A stretch of 64,000 nt of DNA from Vitellaria paradoxa (taxonomy: Eukaryota > Streptophyta > Magnoliopsida > Ericales > Sapotaceae): the NCBI GenBank assembly GCA_019916065.1, contig CM034233.1:806001-870000 (forward strand), given 5' to 3'. The position numbers and the translations under genes were made by a program. Positions 1-11,500 of this stretch are shown one piece after another (within the stretch, counting starts at the first letter, position 1; each line of letters begins with the position of its first letter). The notes under the pieces are model-generated. The model ran no database searches, was not told where the DNA came from, and worked only from the letters and a program-made list of their open reading frames with translations.

Positions 1-1150
1 TACCCATGATAGTTTTTTTGTGTCTGTGGAAGACAATGATCAAAAATCTGTTTCGGTCGGCTATTCAGATTAGCTCAAAAATGGAATTTATTTTGGAAAT
101 GCTTATAAAATATTTCCAAAACATGACACAAAAATATCAAAATATTTTAGAATTGTTATTGAAGTATTATTGAAATCTATCTAAATATATGAGCCTAATA
201 ATATATTAGTTGTACAACTTGCTATTTTAGTATTTTATGCTGTATTTTAATGTGTTTAATTATGTTTTGGTGAAAAAAATTAGAATTATTATTCTACTAG
301 TTTCTCTTCTGTCTCATAGGAAATAGAGCTGCAATGCAGGAGCCTTGCGCACTAGGTTTCCCTTTTTTCTTCTTAGAAAATAGAAACGTTTCAGCTGTTC
401 TGATGAAAAGTTTAGAGAGGGACAATAAACTCTTGGGCAGTCCATCAGTCTTGTTATGACCTACATAGAAGAAGCCTTTATTGCCTTTATAAATTCCTCC
501 CTCAGGACTGTTGTGTTCCCCATGGCCACAAGATAGTCCTGAATTCTTTAGGTCCTTGTTTTGAACACCTAATGAGTAATGATAGTTGATGTCTTTGTGC
601 TTGTGTCTCATCCCTAAGAATTGATTGTTCTGTATATCGCATTCTGTTTTATCTGGTGGAGCGCTTAGCTATTTCTTGGGTGTATTTTTCAGGCTTGACC
701 CTTTTATTGAATGGATTACCATGCTTTACAGTATTGGTAATTCAGAAGGTTCTTGTGCTTTGCATGAATGTGCATATGCTTTATCTGTAGTTCTCAAGGG
801 ATGTTTGGTAACACTGATAATTTTCGGTTTTTGTTTGCAGAAAACAGGAAATATGTTTTTTCTCAAACAAATAAACACTAACATCTTAGGTTACCTTCAA
901 ATTTTAAATAGACTACATATACATGCATTGTTACATTTTCTTGGTCTTCAAATTTTAAGTAGTTTAGCACATTCATTGATTTTTTACATGGTCTGATTTA
1001 TATTTTTGCGGGGCTATGCATATGTACCTTCTTGTCATAGTGTTACTCTTCTATAATACGATCTGCTGATGCGTGATTGACCTACTCCTTGCTGGATGAT
1101 TACATGAAAGAAAATTGATTTCTTCCCTTCATGTGTATTGATTTGATTAT
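1..1150. other. intronic or upstream sequence, no exon recognised
   Basis: This stretch precedes the first visible exon of the ABHD11-like gene. I looked for the exons that normally come before the GHSFGG exon of that family and did not see them. Open frames on both strands (for example 297-611 minus and 625-996 plus) show no family motif or splice context, so I treat the region as intron. Confidence 0.5.
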
Positions 1151-2537
1151 TATTAGAGGATAAGGTATCTTAGAGAATAAAATCAAGATAATATCCCTCA
1201 GTGATTTATTACTTGATTTGTGCTCTAATTTAGGAATTTACATTCCTTACCTTATCCTTATTTGTGGTGATTTCTTTTTCCTCTTTATATTCTCTCTATT
1301 TAGTGCATTTTTGAGTTTCGAAATAGTATCAGGGCCAATGGTTTTCAATCCTGGATCGACACTTTAGGTGTATTTTCTCTTTGGTTTCCAGCATATGATC
1401 TCTGCTGAGCCTTTGGCAACTTCCAGCGATAGATTTGAGAATAGCAGAATGGTTCCTTTGATTTTGCAACTCTTGCATCAAATATTTACAGATTTTGCCT
1501 CATTTTTGCAACTCTTGACATCCATTATTCTTGTTTTTAAGATTATTTTTCCTTTGCTTCCGGTATCCAACCTTGTTCCCCAGCCCATGTTCCTTCTTTT
1601 ATCTCTCCCTGTTGTTGTCTCCCTCTATCTCTTGAGCTTCCTTTTCCTCACATGGACTAACACAGAAGTAGTATGTAGGGATGAATCCAAAATTCAAAAG
1701 TAGGGTGCAACAATTTTTTGACTTTTTGTTCTGCTACAGTATTGTAGCTACTATAGTATCTGAATGGTTACAGTAGCCAAGCTGTCTTAATTTTTTTAAG
1801 GGTGTCTTTGCATTTGTTTAAAAAAATTTGGGTGTATTTTTAAATTTAGAAAAAAAAGGAGGAGGTTTGATTGTAAAAAAAAAAAATCCTTCTATAGCCT
1901 TTTAGTTGTCTTTCCTTTAGTGCTTTGGATGAATACCATTTATTGCATTGAATCCCCTCTATTGTTGATGGAGACTTGGTATTTAACCACTCTTTGTTAT
2001 TGTTTTTGGTCATTCAAATATTGTTTGACATTGGATAGACCTATGTTAGGCTATTATGATAAGTCATTGTGGTTTATCCTTTGTTGGCAAATCAAATGAT
2101 TTACATTTCTTTGCATGCTTCATACTAATTGTAGAAGTCTTGTTTGTGAACCAATACTTAAACTCCTTTGATACCTCTTCAAGATATTCTATTCCGGATC
2201 GTTTGCGGTATTTGAAGTTTAGTTTTGAAGAACAATTGCTGGTTGAAGATTTTTGTTGTTCAAGATGAGCCTTTCTATTCCATCCAAGTTCATATTGCGG
2301 GGGAGTATTAGTGGATAAGATATGTTAGAGAAGAAAATCAAAGAATAAAATAAAGATAATATCATTTCATGATTCGTTACTTGATTTATGTTCTAATTTA
2401 GGAATTTATGTTCATTACTTTTTCTTATATTTTTGGTGATTTATTTGTCTATATATAGACACCCTTTGTATTTGGTTATCATCAAGCACTAGTAATATAA
2501 TCTCTCTCTCTCTCTCTCTTACATTTTTGAATTGACA
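1151..2537 (+). mobile_element. small degenerate copia-like LTR element (TRIM or deletion derivative)
   Basis: Two diverged direct repeats, 1151-1323 and 2306-2537, share TATTAG at the start, a central stretch with TTACTTGATTT and CTAATTTAGGAATTTA, and a similar 3' end. The left copy is followed by TAGTATCAGGGCC, close to the initiator-tRNA primer site of copia elements. The right copy is preceded by a purine tract GCGGGGGAG. The element is flanked by ATTAT at 1146-1150 and 2538-2542, which fits a 5-bp target duplication. The roughly 980-bp interior has no recognisable gag or pol. Boundary uncertainty: LTRs begin TA rather than TG. Confidence 0.65.
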
Positions 2538-2578
2538 ATTATGTATTGACAAATATTACTGTCATTTCTCATGACTAG

Positions 2579-5500
2579 TTTCGGAAACTTAGAGTAACGC
2601 CTCGAGTTGTAGTTGGTCACAGCTTTGGAGGAAAAGGTATTTTTAGCTTTTGTCCTCGTGTAATTTATTTAACTCAAAGCATTATAACAACTGCTCAGCG
2701 TGTAAGCTACTACAGTCTTTTGTGGAAGGCAAGTGCTCAATCTTTAGTATTATTTATGCAGTTGCCCTTAGCATGTTGGATCAAGTTGCAAAGCCACTGG
2801 CACGTCCTGTTAGAGTAAGTATGCTGAACTTTCAATACCATGAAGATACTTTTTCAAACTTTTGGCTTGCTTTAAACAAATTGACTACAGATGTTTACGC
2901 AGTTAAAATTTACATTAACAATAACAGCTAATGATACTTAAGGCATTGACTTCAATGCACTATTAAATTTATTTTTCTACAGGTTTGGGTTCTAGATGCA
3001 ACTCCAGGAAAAGTTCGAGCTGGTGGAGATGGAGAAGATCATCCTGCTGATTTGATCTCTTTCCTAAGGACATTGCCAAAGGAGGTGAGTTTTTAATTCT
3101 CTGGCTATACTAGCAGTATTTGTCCTTATCCATTTTTTAAGGTTAACCAAGGCATTGGTTTGGTTTAACCACGGCATTGTGTACCCTTTGCGGTATGGAC
3201 TTTCTATTTATCCCATTAAGGTTTATCCTTCCTTTTGAGTTTCACAAGAATAGTGTAAGGATATCATATGGGCCTGAGGCTACCAATCAGGTAACAATAA
3301 ATGAACCCCAGCTGGGCCAATTATATCGAGCCACATGTCACCCCTCAACTACCTTGTATGAGCAAGTCAGTCACTAATGGACACTTCTTTTGTAAATGGG
3401 TCTTTCACCATTAACAAACAGAGGTGATGATCTCACATACCAGAAACTCTATACTGCCTTCTTCTTTGTCCCTCGTGACTGCATTGTCTCTCACCCTGCC
3501 CCTTCTCAGGACATTTCGAGCAATCTTTGTGCCTGCCATTGACTTCCTAGAGATTCAACAACCAGTTGACTCGGTATATATCCAGATCTCACATACCAGA
3601 AACTCTCTACTGCCTTCTTCTTTGTCCCTCGTGACTGCATTGTCTCTTACCCTGCCCCTTCTCAAGACATTTCGAGCAATCTTTGTGCCTGCCATTGACT
3701 TCCTAGAGATTCAACAACCAGTTGACTCAGTATATATCCAGCACTAAAGTTGAATAAGTTCAAATTTGGATTAATTATAAACTGCATTCGAAAACCACAT
3801 TTCATTTCATAGTATAGAGGTCAAAAATTGGGGGTTGGGTTAAGATTGCTTACCTACTACGTCTCCCAGACCTTGTTGTAAGAGGGTCCTATGCTCTAGA
3901 TACATCTTACAACCTTCTATTTCATTTGTCATTGCTTATTAGCATGTTTATGCCTTTTTATTTATAGTGCACTTTCCTTTGACGGTCTGGATATTCTTTC
4001 TCTATTTACGTTTCTTCAGGATGGGGCTGAGTTGGAAGGCAATATTTTAGATACATTCAGTGATTATCAATGTTTAAAATACAAAAATTTATGCATCAAA
4101 GGGTCTTTTCATACCCATTCCACCTTTACCTTGGGAGATTGTATCCCTCCAAAGGATATACATATTCCACGTGTGTGGCATATAATCTTCCATTGGGAGA
4201 TAGAATCTCAATCAGAAAGTCCAACTAAACCCAAGATAAAAAGGGTAGGGGGTGCAATCTCCAATCCCATCCTTTAGCCTTTGTTTGAGGGAGTAGGAGG
4301 GGATAGGAAAGGATGGTAACTGAACTAAATTAGAGGGAAGGAAGGTTAACTAATTTTTCTTGTTTGGAAAAGATGAGAAGAATAATGGTTATTTTGTTGT
4401 TTCGGAAAATGGAGGAGAAGGTAGGAATATGGCAAAAAATACCATTGCATCCTTGAGAACATGTTTATTTGTGATGGACATTTGTGGAAATAATGAAATA
4501 TACCAAGGATAAGACGTAGAAAACACAATTAAAAAAATTCAATCTACAAAAGCCAAGGCTTTGTGTTAGTCAATAGATGTAGTCTGTGCAAAAGCCAAGA
4601 GGAATCAATTGTCCATATGTTCATCCATTGTAGGTGGATAAGGGAACTATGGGTTACATTGCTATCTAGATTCAAGGTCTAGTGGGTCTTCCCTGGGGAC
4701 CCAAAAGGTTTATTTTGTTTGGTGGCGTTTGAAGCTGAGGAAGTAGCAAAGGAAGGCTTGAAGGATAGCTATTTTTTGCCAAATCTGACTAGTGAGGAGA
4801 GAGAAAATCACATAATTTTCCAAGACAGAGAATTGTTATTATACAAAGAAGTGTTTTTTCATCTCAATTGTCTAGTTGGTAAAAAAGGGGTATAGAGCCA
4901 GATATAGATCTTTTTTGAGGTTTGTTGAGGGTTCTTTTTGATGAAGAGCATGGTTTTTGCATTGACATTCTCTTGATGCCTTCCTTTTGTCCTCTATTTT
5001 ATTAATAATTCTTTTTTACTTATCAAAAAAAAAAAATAAATAATAAAAATGAGCCATTCCTTTTTACGCCATTCACACTCCAAACTGCTGGGGGTGAAAG
5101 GAAACTTGCCTTGCAGAGGTGAATTGATCACCTTTATTTCCTTCCCTTCCCTTCCGCCCTCTCCAGACAAGGTTAATCTTTTCAGCTTCTTTCATTCTCT
5201 TCCCTTCCTGTTCATTCACCTCCTCCCAAACAAAGGTTTTTATTCTTCCTTACAAACATGACCTTGGAAGACAATTAACAAAAGGTTTAAAGGGGTTGGT
5301 TGGGAGGAGGGCTTGCTCTTGTGATAAAAAACATTAGAAAGGGAAGATTCTAGCTGTGGCATGAAAAAAAAAAAAAAAAAAGAAGGTAGTTGCAATGCCA
5401 ACAAGAAAAAAATAACTGGTACAGCTGTGCGTGCTCTCTCTTCTTTTCTCTATATCTCCTTTTCTACCTATTATAATCAAATTTGAAATAATCACATTTG

Positions 5501-8500
5501 AGATATTTCTTTATTACCATTTTAAAAACAAAAAACAGCAGATGTTGGAATTTAGATAATTGTTATCTAGAAGTTGCCATTGTTTCCGTACTTGATGAGC
5601 AGTTTTATTCTTTCGTTTGGAACAACATGAATTTTTTTGTTCCTTGTTTGGTATTGATTCATTTTCTTTCAAGTTTGTCTCCTTGCTCATACATTTGTTG
5701 TATAAAGTATTTTATGATCTTTATTTAAGGAAGGTTACTTCAAAGCGAGATGTGGTGGATGCGCTTGTTCGAGAAGGATTCTCGAAAGATGTGGCACAGG
5801 TATAGCTCACAGAAATTACTTTACATGGCTCTCATTTGGATGTTGAAAATCTTGATGAATAGAAATAAGCCTGCACTATTGCTATATTGAGTCATTCATG
5901 TGGTCAAACTATGGTGAGTGGTGTTATTAGCTGGCTTTATGCATTATTTCTTTAGTTATGCTCAATTCAGCTCTGCTTTTTCCCAACTAAATGGGGTTGG
6001 GTGCACAGATTTTTATTTTTTTCCCCTCAATTCCGCTCGGTTAAGGGCTATTGTCTCTATTAAAGCATATTGAACTTTGTCTTTTTCTTTATTGTTTCTA
6101 CCCATGTTTATTTTGGTCCATCCTGCCCTCTCAAGTTACCGACTATTTGAATGCTATCACTCATTCTAGTTGGACATATACTGGTTTTTATTGTATAAGG
6201 CCAGACTACCTTAACCAATTCCCTCAATTTTATATTCAATTTGATCATTCCTAATCCTACAGTTTCTTGTTTTACTTATCCTACCACACGTCTAACTTAG
6301 CATTCTCATCTCTATCACATTCATTTTATTACATATTTGTTGCCAACACTCAACATAGTAGCTCTAAATATTACTCAATAAACTTTTCTGTTGAACTTAA
6401 AAGTTGTATGATCACATAAAACATCGGATGCTTTCCTTCACTTAATCCAACTTGCCTAAATTTACGTTTCATGTATTCAATTGTAGTCCAAATTTTTATG
6501 CTAAATTTTTGTGATTTTAATACTGTTGATTAACTTGTATCTTGTATCTCTCGGTTATAGGAGATCAGATAATGCTGAATACTGATAAGGATAAGGACTG
6601 TTAGAGTCCCAGATTTGCTGGGAATTAGTTGCTGTTTTTTAGGAGTTTGTTGGATAAAGATAAGTACAGATTTTAGGGTAGTTTGTGTATATATACCAGG
6701 CTGTATTATACTTTAATTAAGGAATTTTATTCAAAACAGTTTCCTTCATGGTATCAGAGCTTGGGCTTGTTACAGAAGTCCTATCTCCTTCCGGCTGAAG
6801 TTTGTCCTTCTCAGCCCTTCCTTCCATTCTTCCCTGCTGAGGTTTGTCTTTCTCAGCATCCTTTGAACTCTCTGTCTTACTTCAAAGTAACTAAGGATGA
6901 GTTCCAGCAAAGAGGCTGCCACTTCACTTGATTCTTGTCAGTCTCCTCTGACTTCTCCAGCTCTCGGAGAAGGCTCAAATCTACAGATCACAAATCATAG
7001 ACTGAATGGAAGAAACTTCATTCAGTGGTCTCGATCGATCCTATTGGTTATTAGGGGCAAACGGAAAATGGGCTATCTTAATGGAGACATTAAGCAGCCT
7101 AATAAGGAGGATCCTTCGCATGTGAACTGGGAGTTGAACAATTCAATGGTGATGGCCTGGTTGATCAACTCCATGGAACCTCACATTAGTCGAACATACC
7201 TTTTCCTGAGAACTGCTCAAGCTATTTGGCAAGCAGTAAATGCAAATTATTTAGATCTCAAAAATGCCTCTCAGGTATTTGAGATCAAGAATAGACTCAA
7301 GGAGATAAGACAAGGCAATCTAGGAGTCACTGAGTACTACAATGAACTGCAAGTCTTGTGGCAAGAGCTGGACATGTACTACGAAGCTGACTGGGGAGAC
7401 TTAGAAGATAACATAAAGTTCAAAAAACACCTTGAAAAAGAAAGACTGTATGAATTCCTGGTGGGATTGAACCGAGACCTCGATGAAGTGCGAGGGAGGA
7501 TCCTTGGTTATAGATCTTTACCATCTATCGATGAGGCCTTTGCTGATGTGAGAAGAGAAGAAAGTAGAAGGAAAGTCATGCTTGGAGGGAATTCTGTCAT
7601 TCCAGCAAATGACAGATCCAGTGATACAACTGCTCTGGTTGTTAAAAGCGATCAGAGCAATCAGCAGAAGGGGGGTAGAGGTGGAAGACCCTGGTGCAGC
7701 CACTGCAACAAACCAGGGCACACTCGAGATACCTGTTGGGATCTCCATGGGAAACCAGCAAATTGGAAACCTCGAGGATCAAATAAGGGGAAGGGTTTCC
7801 AAGCACAAGTGGAGGAGAAGCCTACTGAGCATGTTAAAGAGCCAGAACAGAGTGGATTCTTCCTAAGTAAATCTCAACTGGAACAACTGCAGAATTTATT
7901 GAGCCAAGCTGCAATCAGCAACTCAAAAAATTCTGCTATGGCATTAGGTACTGCCCTGCATACCAAGAATACATGTTCTTGGATGCTGGATTCTGGAGCA
8001 TCTGATCACATGACAGGTAATCTATCTCTATTCCACTCATATACTCCATGTAATGGAAGCTCTAAAGTTAAGGTAGCCAATGGCTCATACTCTACCATCG
8101 CTGGAAAAGGGTGTATTAGTCTCTCGAACTCTGTTATTTTTCATTCAGTTCTATATGTTCCAAATTTGGCCTGCAATTTAATCTCAGTCAGTAAGCTAAC
8201 ACAGGAACTGAATTGTTGTGCTAAGTTTTGTGCTACTGGCTGTGATTTTCAGGGACTGGACTCGAGGATGATGATTGGCAATGTTAGAGTAAAAGATGGA
8301 CTCTATTACCTGGAAACTGAAGAAGATTCTGCAGAAACAGCCATGACTGGGAATGTATGTACCTTCTCTTAGTTCCAATAGGGATGAAATAATGTTAAGG
8401 CATTATAGGCTAGGCCATCCAAATTTCCATTACCTAAAAAGATTGTTCCCAGACTTGTTTATCAATAAAAATCCTAATTTATTCCACTGTGAATTCTGCA

Positions 8501-11500
8501 TCCTTGCTAAACACTGTCGTGCACAATTTCCACCCAAACCACACAAACAATCTCAACCTTTTTCATTGATCCACAGTGATATATGGGGGCCTTCTCGAGT
8601 AAAAAATATTTCTGGAACTAGATGGTTTATAACCTTTATCGATGACCACACTAGGGTCTGTTGGGTATATCTCCTTAAGGAGAAATCTGAAGCTGCCAAG
8701 GTCTTCCAAATGTTTCATTCTATGGTCTTAACTCAATTTCATACCCCTATTCAAACCTTAAGAACTGACAATGGAAGAGAATACTTCAATTCAATCCTAA
8801 GTGAGTACCTTGCTAATAATGGAATAATTCACCAAAGTTCATGCTCAGATACACCTCAGCAAAATGGTGTAGCGGAGAGGAAAAATCGACACCTAGTTGA
8901 GGTAGCTAGAGCTCTAATGTTTACCATGAATGTCCCAAAGTATCTATGGGGAGAAGCTGTCTTAACAGCCTCATATTTGATCAATAGAATGCCTTCCAAG
9001 CCTCTTAATTTTTCTGTTCCACTGAATAATCTACTTCAGGTTTACCCAGACTTTCGGTTCATTACATCGTTACCTCCAAAAATCTTTGAGTGCACAGTAT
9101 TTGTCTATAATCATTCACCAAATCTTTCGAAACTTGATCCAAAAACTACCAAATGTGTATTTGTTGGGTATTCTCCAACCCAACGTGGTTACAAATGTTA
9201 TTCTCCTCACTTTCGTCGCTTCTTTGTGTCTATGGATGTCTCATTCATCGAATCTCAGCCCTTCTTTCCCAATACTTCTCTTCAGGGGGAGATGTTGAAT
9301 AAAGATCAGTCTTGAGATACATGGGATACACCCTCACCTTCCTACTCTCAGCTCACAGAAAGCCCTCAGTACACAGAAGTCTCCAATCCTCAATTCACAG
9401 AAGTCTTGCCTCAGCCCCATCCTCAATTCACAGAAGTTTTGCCTCAGCCCCCAGAACATTTTCTTTCCACGGAACACCAAATCTCACCTCAACCTATAAA
9501 CCACCAATCCTAGCCTACACCTATAGGGCCTACTTTGGTTTCACCTGAGGAATATCTGAGAGGAGGAACATCTCAGTCAGGGGGAGGAACTATTAGAAAT
9601 AATTCTCAGCCAAGAGGCCAACTGCAGGTCTACTTGCGACGTAATCAAAACAAACAAGGCCAATCTGACTCGACTCTTAGTTCCCAGAACAGTGAAGGAG
9701 CTACTGATCAGAACCTGCAGCAGATTGAAAACTCAGAACAGGATCTGGAATGGCCTATTGCCCTTCGGAAAGGGATCAGGACCTGCACCAAGCATCCCAT
9801 ATCTAAGTATGTCTCCTATGCGAGGCTTTCCCCTGTATTCTATTCCTTCACTACTGCCCTGTCAAACACTGCTGTCCCAAACAGCATTGAAGAAGCTTTG
9901 GTTGATCCAAACTGGAGAGCTGCAGTCCAAGAAGAGATGAATGCACTGCAGAAAAATAATACTTGGGAGATGGTGGAACTCCCTGATGGGAAAAAACCAG
10001 TTGGCTGCAAGTGGGTCTTCTCCATTAAATACAACACAGATGGGAGCATCAGCAGATATAAGGCTAGGTTAGTGGCCAAAGGTTTCACCCAAACACTTGG
10101 GATTGATTACCAAGAAACCTTTGCTCCAGTAGCCAAGCTAAACACTATAAGGGTCCTGCTATCCTTGGCTGCAAATTTGGATTGGCCCCTACATCAATTA
10201 GATGTAAAAAATGCCTTCCTAAATGGAGACTTACATGAAGAAGTGTACATGACAGCACCCCCAGGATTCAAAGGCAGTAGCAACAAGGTCTGTAGACTAA
10301 AGAAGTCTCTCTATGGACTAAAACAATTACCAAGGGAATGGTTTGAGAAATTCACTAGAGCAGTTAAGAGGAGGGACTTTACTCTAGCTCAAACAGACCA
10401 TACACTGTTCTACAAACACTCTCGGGAAGGCAAAATCACAATCCTAATTGTATATGTGGATGACATTATAGTCACTGGTAGTGACCTGATGGAACTGAAC
10501 TCATTGAAGAAATATCTTGCAGGGGAATTTGAACTAAAAGACTTAGGAGCATTAAGATATTTCTTGGGAATGGAAGTTGGACGCAGCAGTGCAGGAATCT
10601 GCATCAATCAGAGGAAGTATGTGCTGGATTTGCTTCAGGAAGTAAAATTGCTTGGCTGCAAACCAGCAGAGACTCTGATGGATCCTAATGTAAAGTTGGA
10701 ACTTGAAGGAGGAGAGGAGGTTGACAAGGAACCAGAAGCTAGTGGGCAAGCTGATTTACTTGTCCCACACTCGACCAGACATAACCTTTGCAGTGAGCAT
10801 GGTAAGTCGATTCATGCACTCTCCAAAGAAGCAACATCTTGAAGCAATGTTTAGGATCTTGAAGCATTTGAAGTACACACCTGGGAAGGGGCTATTTTTC
10901 AAGAAAGGGAGTCATAAAATGGTGGAAATTTACACGGATGCCGACTGGGCAGGTTCTTCAATTGATAGGAGGTCCACCTCAGGCTACTGCACCTATCTAT
11001 GGGGAAATCTAGTGACTTGGAGAAGTAAAAAACAACCCGTGGTTGCAAGAAGTAGTGCAGAAGCTGAATTTAGAGCCTTAGCCCATGGAATTTGTGAAGG
11101 TATTTGGCTTGAGAGATTACTAAAGGAGTTGAAGATGCCACATTGTACTCCTATGAAAGTCTACTGTGATAACAAGGCAGCCATCAACATAGCACAAAAT
11201 CTAGTCCACCATGATCGTACTAAACATGTGGAGGTTGACCGACACTTTATCAAGGAGAAACTAGACAATAAAACAATCTGCCTAGACTACATTCCTACTC
11301 GGGAACAGACAGCAGATATCTTGACGAAAGGACTACATAAACTTGGATTTGAAAACCTAGTAAGCAAGCTGGGAATGATTAATATATACTCCCAGCTTGA
11401 GGGGGAGTGTTGATTAACTTGTATCTTGTATCTCTCGGTTATAGGAGATCAGATAATGCTGAATACTGATAAGGATAAGGACTATTAGAGTCCCAGATTT

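Noticed and set aside
297..611. 104-codon open frame on the minus strand
   Set aside because: No family motif, no splice context and no support from neighbouring exons. Probably chance in the intron left of the first visible ABHD11 exon.
625..996. 123-codon open frame with hydrophobic content, plus strand
   Set aside because: Hydrophobic residues here follow from T-rich sequence; no recognisable domain.
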